Shown here piece by piece: positions 12,620 through 24,945 of a stretch of DNA of 64,000 nt (position 1 is its first letter; each line of letters begins with the position of its first letter). Position numbers and translations under genes: made by a program. The notes under the pieces are model-generated. The model was given only the letters and a program-made list of their open reading frames with translations. It was not told where the DNA came from and made no database searches. The DNA comes from Datnioides undecimradiatus (lineage: Eukaryota > Chordata > Actinopteri > Lobotiformes > Datnioididae): contig WARS01000046.1 in the NCBI GenBank assembly GCA_008933995.1, forward strand, positions 10,616,526 through 10,680,525. The letters are read 5' to 3'.

Positions 12620-13320
12620 CATGGTGCACCCCACGATAAGGTTTCTGCACCACTGTGGACAGCACTGGGGGATTGTGGGAGAGCGCTTATCAGTCTGTGT
12701 CAGGGTCTATCAGCATCTGTCATGTTTACTCCTCAGGTGTGCTGGCTTCTGGCTGACTGCTCTGCCAAGGCTCCTTCATATCAGCCAGCTGAGAGCTAAC
12801 CGGGAGCGCAAACAGAAACCCACCCACTGTTGCCGCCGACCAAACCCTCCCTATTACAGTACTTCCTCTCTCTATATAAACCTCTTTTTCCACAAAGTTT
12901 ACTTGTTATATTCTCTGCTTCTCTCTGAACCCTTCCACATCTTGCTTTTCACTGGGTAACCTCTCCACCACTCTCTATTCAGCTGTTTGGAAGGGATATG
13001 GGCTGAATCATCCCTTAACAGGATATCAACAGACCAAACCAAAAAAAGGTCTTGATTTACCCTGGCACATGTTGCCTTTTTCCAGTCAAGTGGCAGAGCG
13101 TTATCCCTATTCAGCCCATTTCCTCTATTCCAAGATCACAATTGCTTCTCTGCTCTTACCTGAGCTAAAAATGTGGTATGGGTGCAATGTCCACAGTGTG
13201 AAAGTGTGAGAGCAAGGGAAGGCAGAGAAAAGGATGACATCAATGAAAATGGAATATAAATGTTGCTATAGTATTTAATTGTTGCTTACAGGATGTGTGA
13301 GTGCAAAAGGTAAAAAGAGA
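12620..13320. other. Gene-free stretch, nothing definite
   Basis: A 112-codon + frame at 12621-12959 has no recognisable domain and no splice context, and is treated as chance. Confidence 0.5.
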
Positions 13321-13325
13321 GAGGG

Positions 13326-13366
13326 ACACACACACACACACACACTCACACACACTCTCACACACA
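13326..13366. repeat. (CA)n microsatellite, interrupted
   Basis: CA repeats broken by TC and TCTC. Length polymorphism is likely. Confidence 0.9.
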
Positions 13367-13369
13367 GAA

Positions 13370-14840
13370 AGGTGAGAGAAAAAGTTCAAGCAAGAGAGAA
13401 CGAGAGATTTGAGAGAGATTGTCAAAATGTCGCAGGTGGAAATGTCAGCTGTGAGGTGGAGAGGAGTCAAACTGAGCGAGAGCAGAAGGTTGAAACCATA
13501 ATTAGTGTCTGTGAGTCACTGCGAGTGGCCCTGTGTGATGTCACTGGCTCCCCGTCCTCTGTATCCACCACTGAGGACAAGCATAGGGACTAGCACGTCC
13601 TGACCTCTGGCCTTTCTGAAGAACATGCTGTACTCTCTTCTGTTTTACTGCTGCACAGCCTCCAGGCTCCAGCTCTGCCTATGTCGGCTGTAATGACCTC
13701 ATCACTATTTGTGGGGTCACACTCGTGCCTGCTGTGACTGTCGATGAGCGCGTGTGTGTTTGCGTGAGCCCGCTTCTCCAGTGTGCATCTGTTTTATCTC
13801 CAGCAGAGCACGAGCAGCTGCTGCATGACTGACACTAGAATCATACTGTTGTAGCAAATGCCGTCTGCTGGGCCATCTTGCCGGGAAATCAATCTAACAT
13901 TGGAGCAAATCAGGGCAACATATGAGAGGTGACCTCTGTACATTCGTTTTCTGAGAGGCAGACGACTGCGGTCCATGTCATGCTGTGTTCTCCTCACTGT
14001 GGTATCGCAGGGAGACAGGCGGCCAACCACTGTGAAGGAGTGAGCTTGGGAATGACAAACACCCACTTGATCTCGTGAACCTGCATAACAAATGGTTCTC
14101 AGAGCCATGGACATGGCCAGTGCCATGAGAGATAGGAAGGTTGAGGAATTCAGACAGCTCACACAAACAAAACACAGACGAAGTCCCAAAATTGTGAAAA
14201 AGGAACCCAGATCATGGTTTTCTTACTGTGTGAAATGCGTCACACACGTTGCAGATCATTTTCAAAACAATGAGAGGGTAAAATTAGCATAAATTTGAAA
14301 CAGAATAGATAAAAAAGAGACAGACAAATTAATAAAGAATTAATGCTCTAATGCATTTTCAGTGCATGATATAGCCTCGGTTGTAAGAGCAGGCTAGAGG
14401 CAGGGCCAATTTACGACATTTAGCACCAAGGGGTAGCCATGTTGTAGCTAACAAGACAAACTGAAGTAACATTAGCTTGCTAATACATGAGTTGTTTACA
14501 ATTACAAGTAAAGTAGCCAGATATCTTTGACACATCCCTGTGATTTGATCAAAAATCATTTAAGACATGAAGATTTTAAATTACATAACACACTACCTCA
14601 GTTATTATAACACGTTATTTCAACAATGTTAGCCTAAATGCCCAAAAGTGTTTTCTATTCATTTTAAACTGCATGCAACTTCAACCAAAAGCAGAATACA
14701 GACACATATGTATACAAATCTAAGTGCAAAGTCATATCTACATTTACCAATGAGGTAATATGACAGTCTGTCAGAATCTTCACTAACAGCCTCTATAACA
14801 AGCAAAAAGTCATACTCACCTAGAGTTCCCTAGAGCTCCT
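13370..14840. other. Gene-free stretch, nothing definite
   Basis: Several overlapping frames up to about 130 codons, none recognisable. No known repeat was seen. Confidence 0.5.
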
Positions 14841-14844
14841 CCTC

Positions 14845-15130
14845 TTACATTTGTATCATTCTGACATCTGATGACCTCTGCCCACTCGTCCACTGCAAAG
14901 ACTGCTGTTTGGTCTCCCAGAGCTTAAAGTCTGGGAGATGATTATACTCGGCATTAGGCCTGTGTTTGTCACAGATTCTTATGAGGTCTATTGCGAGAAT
15001 GTGCAAATGTGCACTCTCTAGATCACAGACCCGCCAGTGCAAGTGGTCACATAACAGCCTGTATCTCCTATCTTGCTAGCGACCACACGACGAAGCTCAG
15101 TAAACTGACTCACAATAGTTATTGGGTGCA
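14845..15130 (-). pseudogene. Coding-like relic of unknown identity, minus strand
   Basis: On the minus strand two open stretches in different frames lie next to each other. The upstream one (about 15120-15020) reads ...ELRRVVASKIGDTGCYVTT and stops; the downstream one (15042-14845) reads HWRVCDLESAHLHILAIDLI and later LPDFKLWE, ending ...RMIQM. The amino-acid balance, with few low-complexity runs, looks more like once-coding DNA than chance, and a single frameshift would explain the break. I cannot name the protein. It could be a decayed transposon ORF or an interspersed repeat that happens to be open. Confidence 0.22.
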
Positions 15131-15259
15131 GCTGCTGCTAGCTCACTACCATACTGTTTTGCGTTCAGGAACAGCAGAAACAGTCTCAAAACATTTTGAT
15201 CGCCTCTCGTATGTTGTTTAGCTTACAGCTTGTAATGCTACGCTGGCCTTCTGTTGAAA

Positions 15260-17290
15260 CAGATTGCTCATGACTGGATGGTGTAACAGATTTTTTTTTA
15301 CTACTTGCTACTTAAGTCTCTAGGTAGGACAAGTTTTATGGTACAATAAGATTTTGCAAATCACAAATTTGACTTTTTATTTGTTGGAAGTATGTCACAT
15401 GGGCTAATTCCATACCACAGCATTTACAGCCTAATTAGCAGTGCGGGACTTACTTGTTATTTGTTACTATGGGTTCAGGAAGAACTTGTAGTAACAACTA
15501 AGAACATATAAACTTATTATGATGATTTTATGAATTTTGATTTAAACTCAATCCAGAGTGGTAAACAGACCAATCTGACCCGAGACATCTGGTGAGTGTG
15601 CAACACAAAGGCAGATTAAAGATTCATTCTGGCCCTGCAGGAGTAATAACATTTCTAAATGAATCCTTTGACACAGAAGGAAAATGTGGTGTAAAAACAC
15701 AGGCTTCTGTGGCAGTTGTTCCACCAGTGTCTGGCATGCACTGTGCCAAGATCCACTGATTGTGTTAGTAATGCGCCATGTTAAACAGATGGGACAAAAT
15801 GGAGGGAATAGCACAGTGCTTGTGTGTCTGACCTAGCAATGTATTTCAACAGAAAAAGCAGTCAGGGAGGCTGAGTAAAAATACCACCCAACTGGTGCTG
15901 AAAATAAGCAGGCTCTTCTGTCTGTCTGGTGTAATTCTCACAGTGTTCAGCCTCTCATGAAATTATTAAGTCCAAAATCCTGTGCTCCAGGGATTTCTCT
16001 GTCTTGCTCCCACTCGTTCTCCTGATCAGTCTAGCAAAGCATGATGTATGTAGATAGTCTCCAAGCTCATCTGTCATTTAAAGAAGACACTGTCTGATTC
16101 CACCTGGCTGGGAAATGCACACTTTTGTGCATTCATCTAGTCCCTGCCCGCCCTGCCACCCCTATACACACACTAACAGAAACAAATGGACAAAGCTTAC
16201 TTTGTGCTTGAAATGAATGTTGCACTGGGGCACGGCTGTCATAGCAAATCACAGTAACACTCAGCATGCTTCTATCGCACTGCTCAAAGAACAGCAAGAG
16301 CTCCCCCCATTTATCCATACTCTCTCTCCAAGCTCCACAGTGCAGGAAGCAAAACTGTCATTTTTTTTTACTGAATCCACAGTGGTGCGTTCTTCATTAT
16401 ATATCTGGCATCTGTGGTGACCTCATTTAGAGAAGCTTGTGCTATATTACTGTATACATGTGGATGTGTGTGCATATGGCAATAAGAAAAAGTAAACCAA
16501 GGAAATATGTGTTCACCACTGTGCATGTTTGTAACTGTGTGTATTTAAAATGCATCTATGTTACAGTTGGAAAAAGGCTTGATGTGTGAGTACAGTGTGT
16601 ACACAAATGCTATCTGGGCAAACCTACAAATAGGCTGACATTCTGCTGTCATTTTATTAATTCATAAATGTCGGAGAGGATCACTGGGGCGCAAATGACA
16701 AAAGGTTCAGGGAATTTCAAAGTCTTATTTATAAAGCAATTTAAAAGGAAGCATTCCATGTAGGGCCCATTTCCCCACTCCAGTCCACATCTCTTTGATC
16801 ATCTGAGTTTGTCCTCACGTCTCCCTCTACTTCAGCCTTTCCATATCAATCACTGTTTTATATACACTTCATCAAAGCCGCTTCAGGCCAAATAGCAATA
16901 CAAAACCTCTGCAGAGGCTGTGGTTTGATTTCTGACATAGATCCAAACAAACGGGACACTCTTGTTTTCCTGTTTGAAACAATCTGCATTAAAACGATTT
17001 GGCTGTGGTTACGAAATTTGTTCCACTCCCTGACCATTGTGTAAAATGGGAACTTGGAACACTTTGCACATCTATTTCATGAGACAGGTGTGTATAGGGG
17101 AGGGATCAGTGGATCAACGTGGAGAATAAAGTCCCACATGCAGTCTACAAATGTATGTGTATGTAAGTTTATATCAGCTGTTGAACTGAAAGCTTTGCCT
17201 TTCTACTTAGCTCAGTCCAGTACAAGGCAAGCATTGCTGCTGACGCTTCACCAGTCTGCCCGTCCATCTCACGTTCCATTTTGCCCTTAT
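15260..17290. other. Gene-free stretch, nothing definite
   Basis: No coding signature or known repeat was recognised in these 2 kb. Confidence 0.5.
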
Positions 17291-17297
17291 TCATAAA

Positions 17298-18265
17298 CAA
17301 GACTCTAAAATGCTTGAAGTCCTCTGCTCGGGGCAGCAACACACTCCGAATCTAAATGTAGCAATTCGCTATTCTGGCAGAGAACCGTGGCCTCAAATCT
17401 GAAGGTGCTGATTCTCACCTCAAACACTCAGTTTCAGACCGCCCCTGTGCATGCTAAAGGTCACAGTCCAATGAGGTCAGCAGAACCACATCATCTGCAA
17501 AAAGCAAAGATGCAGGTCTGAGGTTCCCAAACAGGAAACCTTCCTCACAGAGGCTGCGCCTTGAGATTCAGTGCATGAGTATCACAAACAGAATATGTGA
17601 CAGGAACCCTGTCAGAGGCCAAAACTCACTGTAAATGTGTTTGACGTCTTGACAAGAATACAGCTATTGCTCTGGGTATTTTGGGGAAAGATTACTTTGA
17701 GTAACGATTCCAGTACCCTCTAGTTCAACAGGACTCCTGGTGGATCACAGTCTTTGGCCTTCTTTAAGTCCAAAAAAGCACCTGCAGACTGGATTAGTAA
17801 AGTCCCAAAGCAACATGGCCTCATTGTGGCACTTTTTAAATATGGCAACCAAAACCCCAGCCTGCCAACCTACAGACACTGTTCCTGAACTCACTGCAAC
17901 ACTGAAGACGTGTCAGCCGAGACAGCTGGGGATATGGGTGAGGCTTCCTTTAAATCTTCACACTTAGCTTCCTTCATATGTGTTTATTAGGACTTAGTTC
18001 CTTAAAATGCACCACACAGCAATAACCTTAGTTCTGGTCTGTGGTTCTTCTTCTCGACTGAACACTGCCATAGCCAAGCTCTGTTTTCCTTTCCAGAGTT
18101 GTCTGTTAGCCAGACCTTCCTTAAGGCAAACCTCTACATCTTTTCTATGGTCTCCCTGAACTTTCCCACACCTGGGTTTTTGCTTTGGCCTTGCCACCAG
18201 ATACTTTCTGGGGAGTGTCCCTCCCAGGTCTGTCTCCAGAAAGGAGCCCCAGTTTCCTTGATGTG
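17298..18265 (-). pseudogene. Rex3 non-LTR retrotransposon RT fragment (dead)
   Basis: The minus strand matches the reverse transcriptase of Rex3, a LINE widespread in teleosts. Reading from the plus-strand left end, the landmarks run from C-terminal to N-terminal: the GGELLPQ/FKYLG region near 17310-17345; catalytic F-A-D-D at 17490-17501 within ASLLFADDVVLLTS; the QGCPLSP region near 17597-17615; WQTGVVV near 17850-17868; and a VWEEF-type motif (antisense of CACACCTGGGTTTTTG) near 18165-18182. The distance between the last two is shorter than in full copies as I know them, which suggests an internal deletion. Stops and frameshifts are frequent, for example a stop just after FADDVVLLTSLDCDL, so it cannot encode an active enzyme. 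It lacks clear 5-prime and 3-prime ends. Its neighbour at 18662-19010 is a LINE of another clade. Confidence 0.8.
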
Positions 18266-18269
18266 GGTG

Positions 18270-18655
18270 AGGCTCACTCTGACTTATGCTGACATAAGCC
18301 ATCTAACTCATTCTAAAGATTCTAAAAAGAGTCTAAAAGATTCAGCTCATGCTCCCCTGAGACTTAACTTCATTTTGGTAAACACCAATGTTTTCTTCCT
18401 CAGTTCTTCAAGAGTTGGCATTAAAAAATCTATACATTCTTAAAAACGTACTTGTCTCAAATTGAAAGAGCAGTAAATACTATAGGACTTCGTCATTTTA
18501 GTCTCTTTCTCAATCTGAGTTTCTAGTGGTAGGATCTATCAAGTGTATTATCAGGTACAAATAATTGGATGTTAATATGAATTGCTCCATTGTCAGTAAG
18601 GGTTGTGATGAGGCTATGCATTGTCCAGTCTTTCTCCATGGAACTGTATCGTAAA
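18270..18655. other. Spacer between two LINE relics
   Basis: No assignable content. It may be further decayed LINE sequence. Confidence 0.4.
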
Positions 18656-18661
18656 CAGTAA

Positions 18662-19010
18662 TTAGTGCAGGATTGACTGGATCCTACGTGATGTATTTTG
18701 TATGGTGTTGAAGGTGTCAGCAAGCCAGTTCTTCTGCTCTAGTAGAACAGCCTGACAGATCCCAGTAGCCTTTTGCTGTAAATCTTTCTTTTCAGATTCC
18801 CCATTAAGCCCTAGGTTCCATCGCCTGGAGCATCTTTCTAACTCAGAGATCTTTTGCTGACATTGTCTTTCCAACACTTCTACTCCACTCTCAAGCATAC
18901 ACACTTTCCCTTTCTTGCCGTTAATTTCTACAAACATAAAATCTTTTTTAATCTCTCAGTTTTCAGCGCATTTGCTCTGACCATGCTCTCAATGTTGTGT
19001 TGTCAGACTG
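18662..19010 (-). pseudogene. L1/Tx1-like LINE ORF1 fragment
   Basis: The minus-strand frame at 18937-18662 contains LESGVEVLERQCQQKISELE then RCSRRWNLGLNGESEKKDL and GICQAVLLEQKNWLADTFNT. The pattern (hydrophobic heptads, then LERxSRRWNL, then ICQAVLPE-like and a DTVxxxHR-like position) is that of ORF1p from fish L1-like elements: coiled coil followed by the RNA-binding domain. A similar charged stretch continues upstream in another frame to about 19010, so a frameshift is present. The frame stops where the HRxGRR segment should continue, so only the coiled-coil end and the first part of the nucleic-acid-binding domain survive. The function in a live element would be binding LINE RNA as a trimer; this copy is dead. 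Confidence 0.6.
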
Positions 19011-19014
19011 TGTA

Positions 19015-22000
19015 TTTATCAGTGCAGAAAGAGAGGCAATTATGTCATTTTACTTGACTTGCTCAGGGCTGCTGTGTGTATAGCACCGTCTTCAAAACTG
19101 GTGGTTTACATAGAGTAATAAGCAGTGGTGGAAACTCATTCATTTCATCCTCTACTAGGAATGGAGTCAAGCAGACAATGGTATAATTGTGACAGCTGTG
19201 TATTAGTACATTGCCAGCCTTAGCAGCATTAGCTTTGTCAAGCTTAATCCTGGCACCTCCACAAACTCCATTTCTTTTATGGTATATATGGTTTATAGTT
19301 ATGGTTATATGGCTATATGGTTTCCACTTGTGTTTGCTGAATAAAATATTCAAGTATTTAGTGTTTTCAGAAGTTTAGTTTGCAGATCTCAGTAGAGCTA
19401 TCTTAGCATGCCCCACTGAGTTGATGATTTATGAGTGCTGGGGTCAGGGGCACATTGTCATTGCATCTCTCCTCACCTCAGTTGTAACCACTTAATTATG
19501 CTTACGACACATGCTACACATGAGCTGGGGCCGACTGGCCGGCCTCATCTTTTGGGAGGTCGCAACTTCATTACACTGTCTGAGATCAGTATGAGAGTCC
19601 GCTCAAACAAGCTAAGACCAATTATTTAGATTAATTCGATACACCCTTCCCAACCTCATTCTGCTTGGAGCATCTGCTTAGGCTCAAGGAAATGATGATG
19701 TACGAGGCGTAATTTAGCCTTGAGAGAGAGCGAGAGAGAGAAATCACCGTGGCTGATTGTGGCCAAATGGAATTCAGATGAACTGAGCTTATTAAGAGGT
19801 AAAGGGGATGGGAATGTACAGGTAAGAGGTTTATCAGTGTTAATAAATGCTCTGGCCATCTCCTCTGCAAGCTCTATCAGAGAGGAGCCAGGGGGGCCTT
19901 CAATCGGCCGAATGGACTTCACATAATCTGTGCCTGCGAATGATTGGAGATATTACATCTGCTCATTTCTGGGAGTTGGTGCTGCTTTTATGAGCGTGTC
20001 TCTCAGCAGTTGATGGCCAACATGTTGTATTGGTGTCCTCTCACAGCGCTGGTGTTCTGCAGAATTAGCAGTGATGCTTCTGAATAGGCTTCGATGGAGC
20101 ATCCCCATTGAGTTTGCCTGGCGAAACGCCGTAGAAATTGGAAAGAGGCACAAAACTGTAGCGACAGTGGGCCAAATGTCATTATTACTTATGAATTACA
20201 CCAGAGCTCATTTTAGCAGCAATGAAATCTTAAATGGGGTTATGAGAACATCATCACTACTGTGTATCACTGAGCTTTACAAAGTAATGGATTTAAATGG
20301 AAACTCACTGCTTGCCTTAATGAAGCATGAAAAGCATTCCCAGTTTACACAGAGAGGGGGAGAGTGAGAGGGAGGGGTGAAATGATAAAAGTGGAATGGG
20401 TGTCTGTTGTCATATGTTTGTGAAATGGAAAGCCATTGAGGGAAAATGTCCTTTTTTCTCATTTTATCTGAATGAACATCAACAGGATCATTAAGGATAA
20501 GTTTGGCTTTAAGTGAGAAGGACCAAGAATGTCACATGTTCTTCGCAATCAGATGCACTTTTGATCATACCTTACATTTGTTTTTGTCAGCTAAAAAGAG
20601 TGACGCCATCATTGCTTTCTGTGCCTTCTGCAGCCCAACTGTCTGTGTCATCACTGACATTACATCAGCGGCAATCCTGAAAATTGATGCATTACATTGT
20701 CCCAGCATCACAGATTTAATAGAATTCATAAAACATGGCTTCATTGCACACATGCGTGGTTCTTTTGTTGCTATCTGCGTCAGCTTTTGTCTGGTGAAGA
20801 AGAACAGAAGGCACAACAGAGAGCACATCTAAAGATCTGTGACCTTGTGTAGCACAAAAAATGATTTATCCTTTCTTTCATGCATCAAATGCATAACCTG
20901 TTTTTCCCATTTCCCAACGTGTTTCATAGCATTTTACAAGTAGGAGGGGAGAAAACCTCCCAATTCTTATATGTTTAAAATAGATGAGATATATACATCT
21001 AGAATTAAGTTAGTAGGTAAACACAATGCTGCAGGTGTAGCAATCAACCATCACCCCAGGACAAACACTGCTTTTTAAGCCTTTATTCAAATAAAAAAAA
21101 GTTTGTGCCCATGTTTCCACATGGCTATATCTGCGCGTATGCTGGAGTCCACTCCAAGCTATAGATTTGTGTCTTTGTGGGCACCAGGATGCAGCCATGT
21201 GTTATGCTTGCTAATGAAGCCAAGGGATGAGAAGAAAGAAACCTTGTTTACTCAATGGCGATAACAACAGCTCAATCACCTACCTGATCTGAATCCTTAA
21301 TTGGTATCATTATTAAACCGGGGACAACTAAAAGAAGATAAGTTTCCCATTTGCATAGCAGACCAGAGATGATAACTGACACTGCATCCCACCTGTAGAC
21401 AAGAACTTCAATCATAGTATAGGCTAGATTTATAGTTTGCTTTTAGTTCACTTACTCTTTGACAGAGCAGGAAGTATTTAATCAGATTTGTTTTCTGAAA
21501 ATAGAAGACAAGCACATGCAGATTTATGTCACCTATTTAATTTTAATATGGCATCTTTACCACATGGTAATCAAACTATATACTGTAAGTGTTGCAAACA
21601 CTGCACAATCCAGAAGCACCATCTGGAAGACCTTCCTGTGGATCTGTCAACCCGCTCAGCCCTCAGTAAATCTGCTGTAGTGGACACCAGCTAATCTGAT
21701 CTAATCCATTTACCAGAACAGAGTCGAATCTGTGATATTGCTTTGTGTTGAGTGCTGTGACAGGTGCCATCTGATGTGCATGCATGTATTAGCCGGTCGC
21801 AAGGCGGCGAGCTTAAGTGAAATGTCACTTTTTACAGTGTGCCTGATTGCATATGCCTCTCCGAATGACACAGACCGAGCCGGAACTCACTGGAGTCTTC
21901 TCTGGCTAGATATTAATTTCACTCAGATGTGCCCACAGTGGGCTTGAGTGCATGAGTGGTTGAATGCACAGTCACACATATACAGCCACAAAACCTCAGT

Positions 22001-22640
22001 TTGAGCCCTTGCTCAAGATTTCATTATCGCTATGACTTTATTGCCATTACCGCTTCGTTGCTGACCGATTCTGGAATGAAATGTCACTTACTCTGTTATT
22101 TGCATGCTGATTATAACATGTGTGCATGGTCTGTGTCTCCATATTATGTCCATATTCTTCTTTCTAAAACACACTCACACATGCATGTTACGTGCTTGGA
22201 CATGATTGCTCTTTCCAGGGGACATGATGGGTAAAGTCAGGCGGTAGTTATAAATGTGTGAAATGTGACAGGCAGCCAATTTTACACCCTGCCCTGTGAT
22301 CAAACAAATCCATTTTATGGCCAGTATGTGTCTATGGAGAGCTGACACTTCTGGCCATAACTGTAAATGTGATTCATGAGCCAACCTGTTATCAACATTG
22401 CATAATTTGTCTCAGAGTTTAGCAAACAGTCTGATCCTAATGGAGCCAACTCAGGTAAAGGTCACTCAAAAAAGAAACAAAACAGACCCTGGATCTCTCT
22501 ATTTTTAAAAAAAATTGCTTTATGTTTGCTGTTACAAATAAAATAAGTGAGTGGAAAACATAATTGTATTCTTGATTATAAAAAAGAATAGGAAGGGATT
22601 TTTGAAAATACACTTCATGCAAATGAGAATATCGTCTGCA
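19015..22640. other. Gene-free stretch with a short GA tract
   Basis: No gene was recognised. A (GA)n tract lies at 19722-19742. The part around 20040-20260 has few repeats, is even in composition and contains ATTA-type words; it resembles conserved non-coding DNA, but this cannot be judged from one sequence. Confidence 0.45.
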
Positions 22641-22644
22641 CAGT

Positions 22645-22938
22645 AAATATGAAGCCACTGCAAACAGCTGGTTAGTTTAGTTTAACATAAAGGCGAAGAT
22701 AACAAATTCCTCTTGGGAGCATCTCTAAAAACTACCAGTTAATGGGATATATCACATTACTTAGTGAGCTTTAGAGGTGGTGGTAGACGCCCCTGTTTGC
22801 AGTCTTTATGCTATGCTAGGCTAACCTTCTCCATTATTTACTATACAGTCATATGAGTGGTGTCAGTTTTTTCTTTGCAAGAGAGCAAATAAGTGCATGT
22901 CCTGAAATGTCAAACTGTCTCTTTAAGAACTGTACAAA
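22645..22938. repeat. Percomorph interspersed repeat with GGTTAGC-type inverted arms
   Basis: An inner inverted pair, GGTTAGTTTAGTTTAACATAA (22670-22690) against TTATGCTATGCTAGGCTAACC (22806-22826), brackets a segment with AGTGAGCTTTAGAGGTGGTGG. After the right arm come ATTTACTATACAGTCATA, GAGTGGTGTCAG and GCAAATAAG, ending ATGTCAAACTGTCTCTTTAA. This word order matches a very common short repeat of percomorph genomes. The copy is diverged by substitutions. Family name not assigned. Confidence 0.7.
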
Positions 22939-22944
22939 CTCCTT

Positions 22945-24440
22945 TGCAACAAAGATGTCTTTAGTTTCTCTTGTGATCACAAATCGCTCTTAGAAAACAC
23001 TCTGTGTTTTCAAACCCCAGGATGGAAACAGCACATATATTTTTATTTCTTCATTCATATGCAGGCTTTCAAAGCATCCACTCAGCAGTATTGGTTGGAA
23101 CCAGAGGAAGCCATATTATAGCCATAAATTGGCCCAGATGCGAGTGTCTTTGGAGACTTCGATTCATCAGCAGGTAGGACAGGAGGGCTGAGGGGGCAGA
23201 TCTTAGGTTTCTTATTGATGTGCTCATTACTGTCAGTTCTACCAACCTTAGATGGTTCCAGACGAACAAGCTCACTCCAACAACTCCAAATTGGCATGTA
23301 TGAAACAAGAAAATAGATTTTATCCATTACCTTGCCTCTGCAGTGTGCATTTTGCATGTCATTACCCAGCTCCTATGTATCAGGCATCAGAACCCATTAC
23401 AACAGAGAGTGGGAGGATAACTATACTCTCAAACTCTATCTTTTCTATAAAGTAATTTGTAGCAAAGGTGTTGCAGTCAGGCCTCTGACAGTGGCTTAGA
23501 ATATTGAAGAGTTTGTGTCATTCCTAAGCGCCATGTATTGTGTATATGTGTGTGTGTTTGTGTGTGAGTGGTCCATTATGGATAGAGAAAGCATTGAATG
23601 ACAGCACTTGCTGTTCCCACAGCCAACAGAGGAACATTTACTGCTACACTGACTGACCTCAGATGGCTGGATGTGAACAAAAGATCTTTTCCAAGCAGTT
23701 TTTAAAGTATCCAGTCTACTGTTAGTTTAGCAAACAGCATCTCAGGACCTTCCAAGGACAAGGACTGATTGACCATTTCATCCAGAACTGCTCTGCATAA
23801 ATTCCTTGCATAGTGAATAAATGCTTAGCAAATGGGCTGAATGCAAACAGTGGCGTTTGCTTCTGAGCCTGTTCACTAGGGTGGTAATTATTCAACGGCA
23901 TTAACTTAAATACACTGCCTTTGTCTGCTTCAAAAAGGAAACACTTCAATCACTCCACACTTGCTCTTATTTGTGCTGAGTCTTATTTGTTGGCCTTTCA
24001 CTGGAGTAAGAAAGTGCAGCTAAGGGGACAGTAAATGAACTGTCTAATATACTGAATTCAATGTGCATATTAGTGTAAGCCATGTTGGAAAATTCACAAG
24101 GTCTACTGGGGAAAACACACTTGAAAATTCATAAAATGTCGCTGAGCTCATAAAATGCTCCTAAAATTAGCTCAACAGCGCAAAAAAATCTATTTTGTTA
24201 TATATTTTAGTAACATTTATGACTAAAACAGTATGGGCAAAGATTATGGGATCGTTAAAACATTAAGAGACTGGGATGCTTTCATTTCCCAGGAGGACTA
24301 TATTATTGGTGTGACCATCAAACTTTCTGTTTAAACAACAGCAGCAGAGGTTGTTCATTGCATTGTGTCTGGACTTAATAGAGAAACCTACACTGGGCTC
24401 CCAGCAGCAGGTTCCTATATCAGTGCTGTCTTGACATCAC
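22945..24440. other. Gene-free stretch, nothing definite
   Basis: An irregular TG-rich run lies near 23537-23570. No gene or known repeat otherwise. Confidence 0.5.
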
Positions 24441-24449
24441 TGGGGTCAG

Positions 24450-24945
24450 TGTTCTGATGGCTGCCATTCTCCACCTGTCCACCAGATGCTCTCAGACGTT
24501 TACCGCCCATTCTGGTCACCTGACTCCCACATCCGCCTGCTCATCCGTTCACAATCCCATTTCAGTCCCACCTGCTGATACACCTGCTTCTCATTATCTC
24601 CCCGGTTCTTCGGTGTATATAAGCAGCTCACCAGCCCTCTCTCTTTGCCAGTTCACCATGTCGTCAATATTGTGAGTTTGTGTTGCAGCCATCTGTACCT
24701 GTTCTCCTGTTTTCCTGTTCCTCATTTTCTGCCTAATATCTGCTACCCATGTTTTGACCGGCTGGGCTGTTTTTGACTTGCCTGTCTTGACCCCCTGGAT
24801 TTGTATCCTTGTTTGGTCTGCGTTTTCATGCCTGACTGTAAGCCTGTTATTGAATTGAACATTGATTTAGAAAAGTCCCTTTTATTTGACCTGTCTGTCT
24901 CAGTGTTTGCATTGATGGCCTCAATTCCATCGCCCCTTACATACA
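24450..24945 (+). mobile_element. Second LTR-like block, Ty3/Gypsy-type, diverged
   Basis: It has the same architecture as the solo LTR at 11362-11827 but a different sequence: a pyrimidine-rich upstream part, a TATA box TATATAAG at 24616-24623, C/T-rich transcribed sequence (CTGTTCTCCTGTTTTCC), then TGACTTGCCTGTCTTGACC, then CTGTAAGCCTGTTATTGAAT, where the first LTR has CTGTAAGCCTAGCCCATTTAATAAA. The AATAAA position is mutated here. The outer ends and a target duplication could not be fixed, and no gag-pol sequence adjoins it, so it is called an old solo LTR or LTR fragment. Orientation is taken from the TATA box. Confidence 0.55.

Noticed and set aside
13794..14189. 131-codon minus-strand frame
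   Set aside because: No recognisable motif, overlapped by other frames on both strands.
17298..19010. One continuous LINE spanning both fragments
   Set aside because: The RT part is Rex3 (RTE-like) while the ORF1 part is L1-like; these clades are not parts of a single known element, so they are reported separately.
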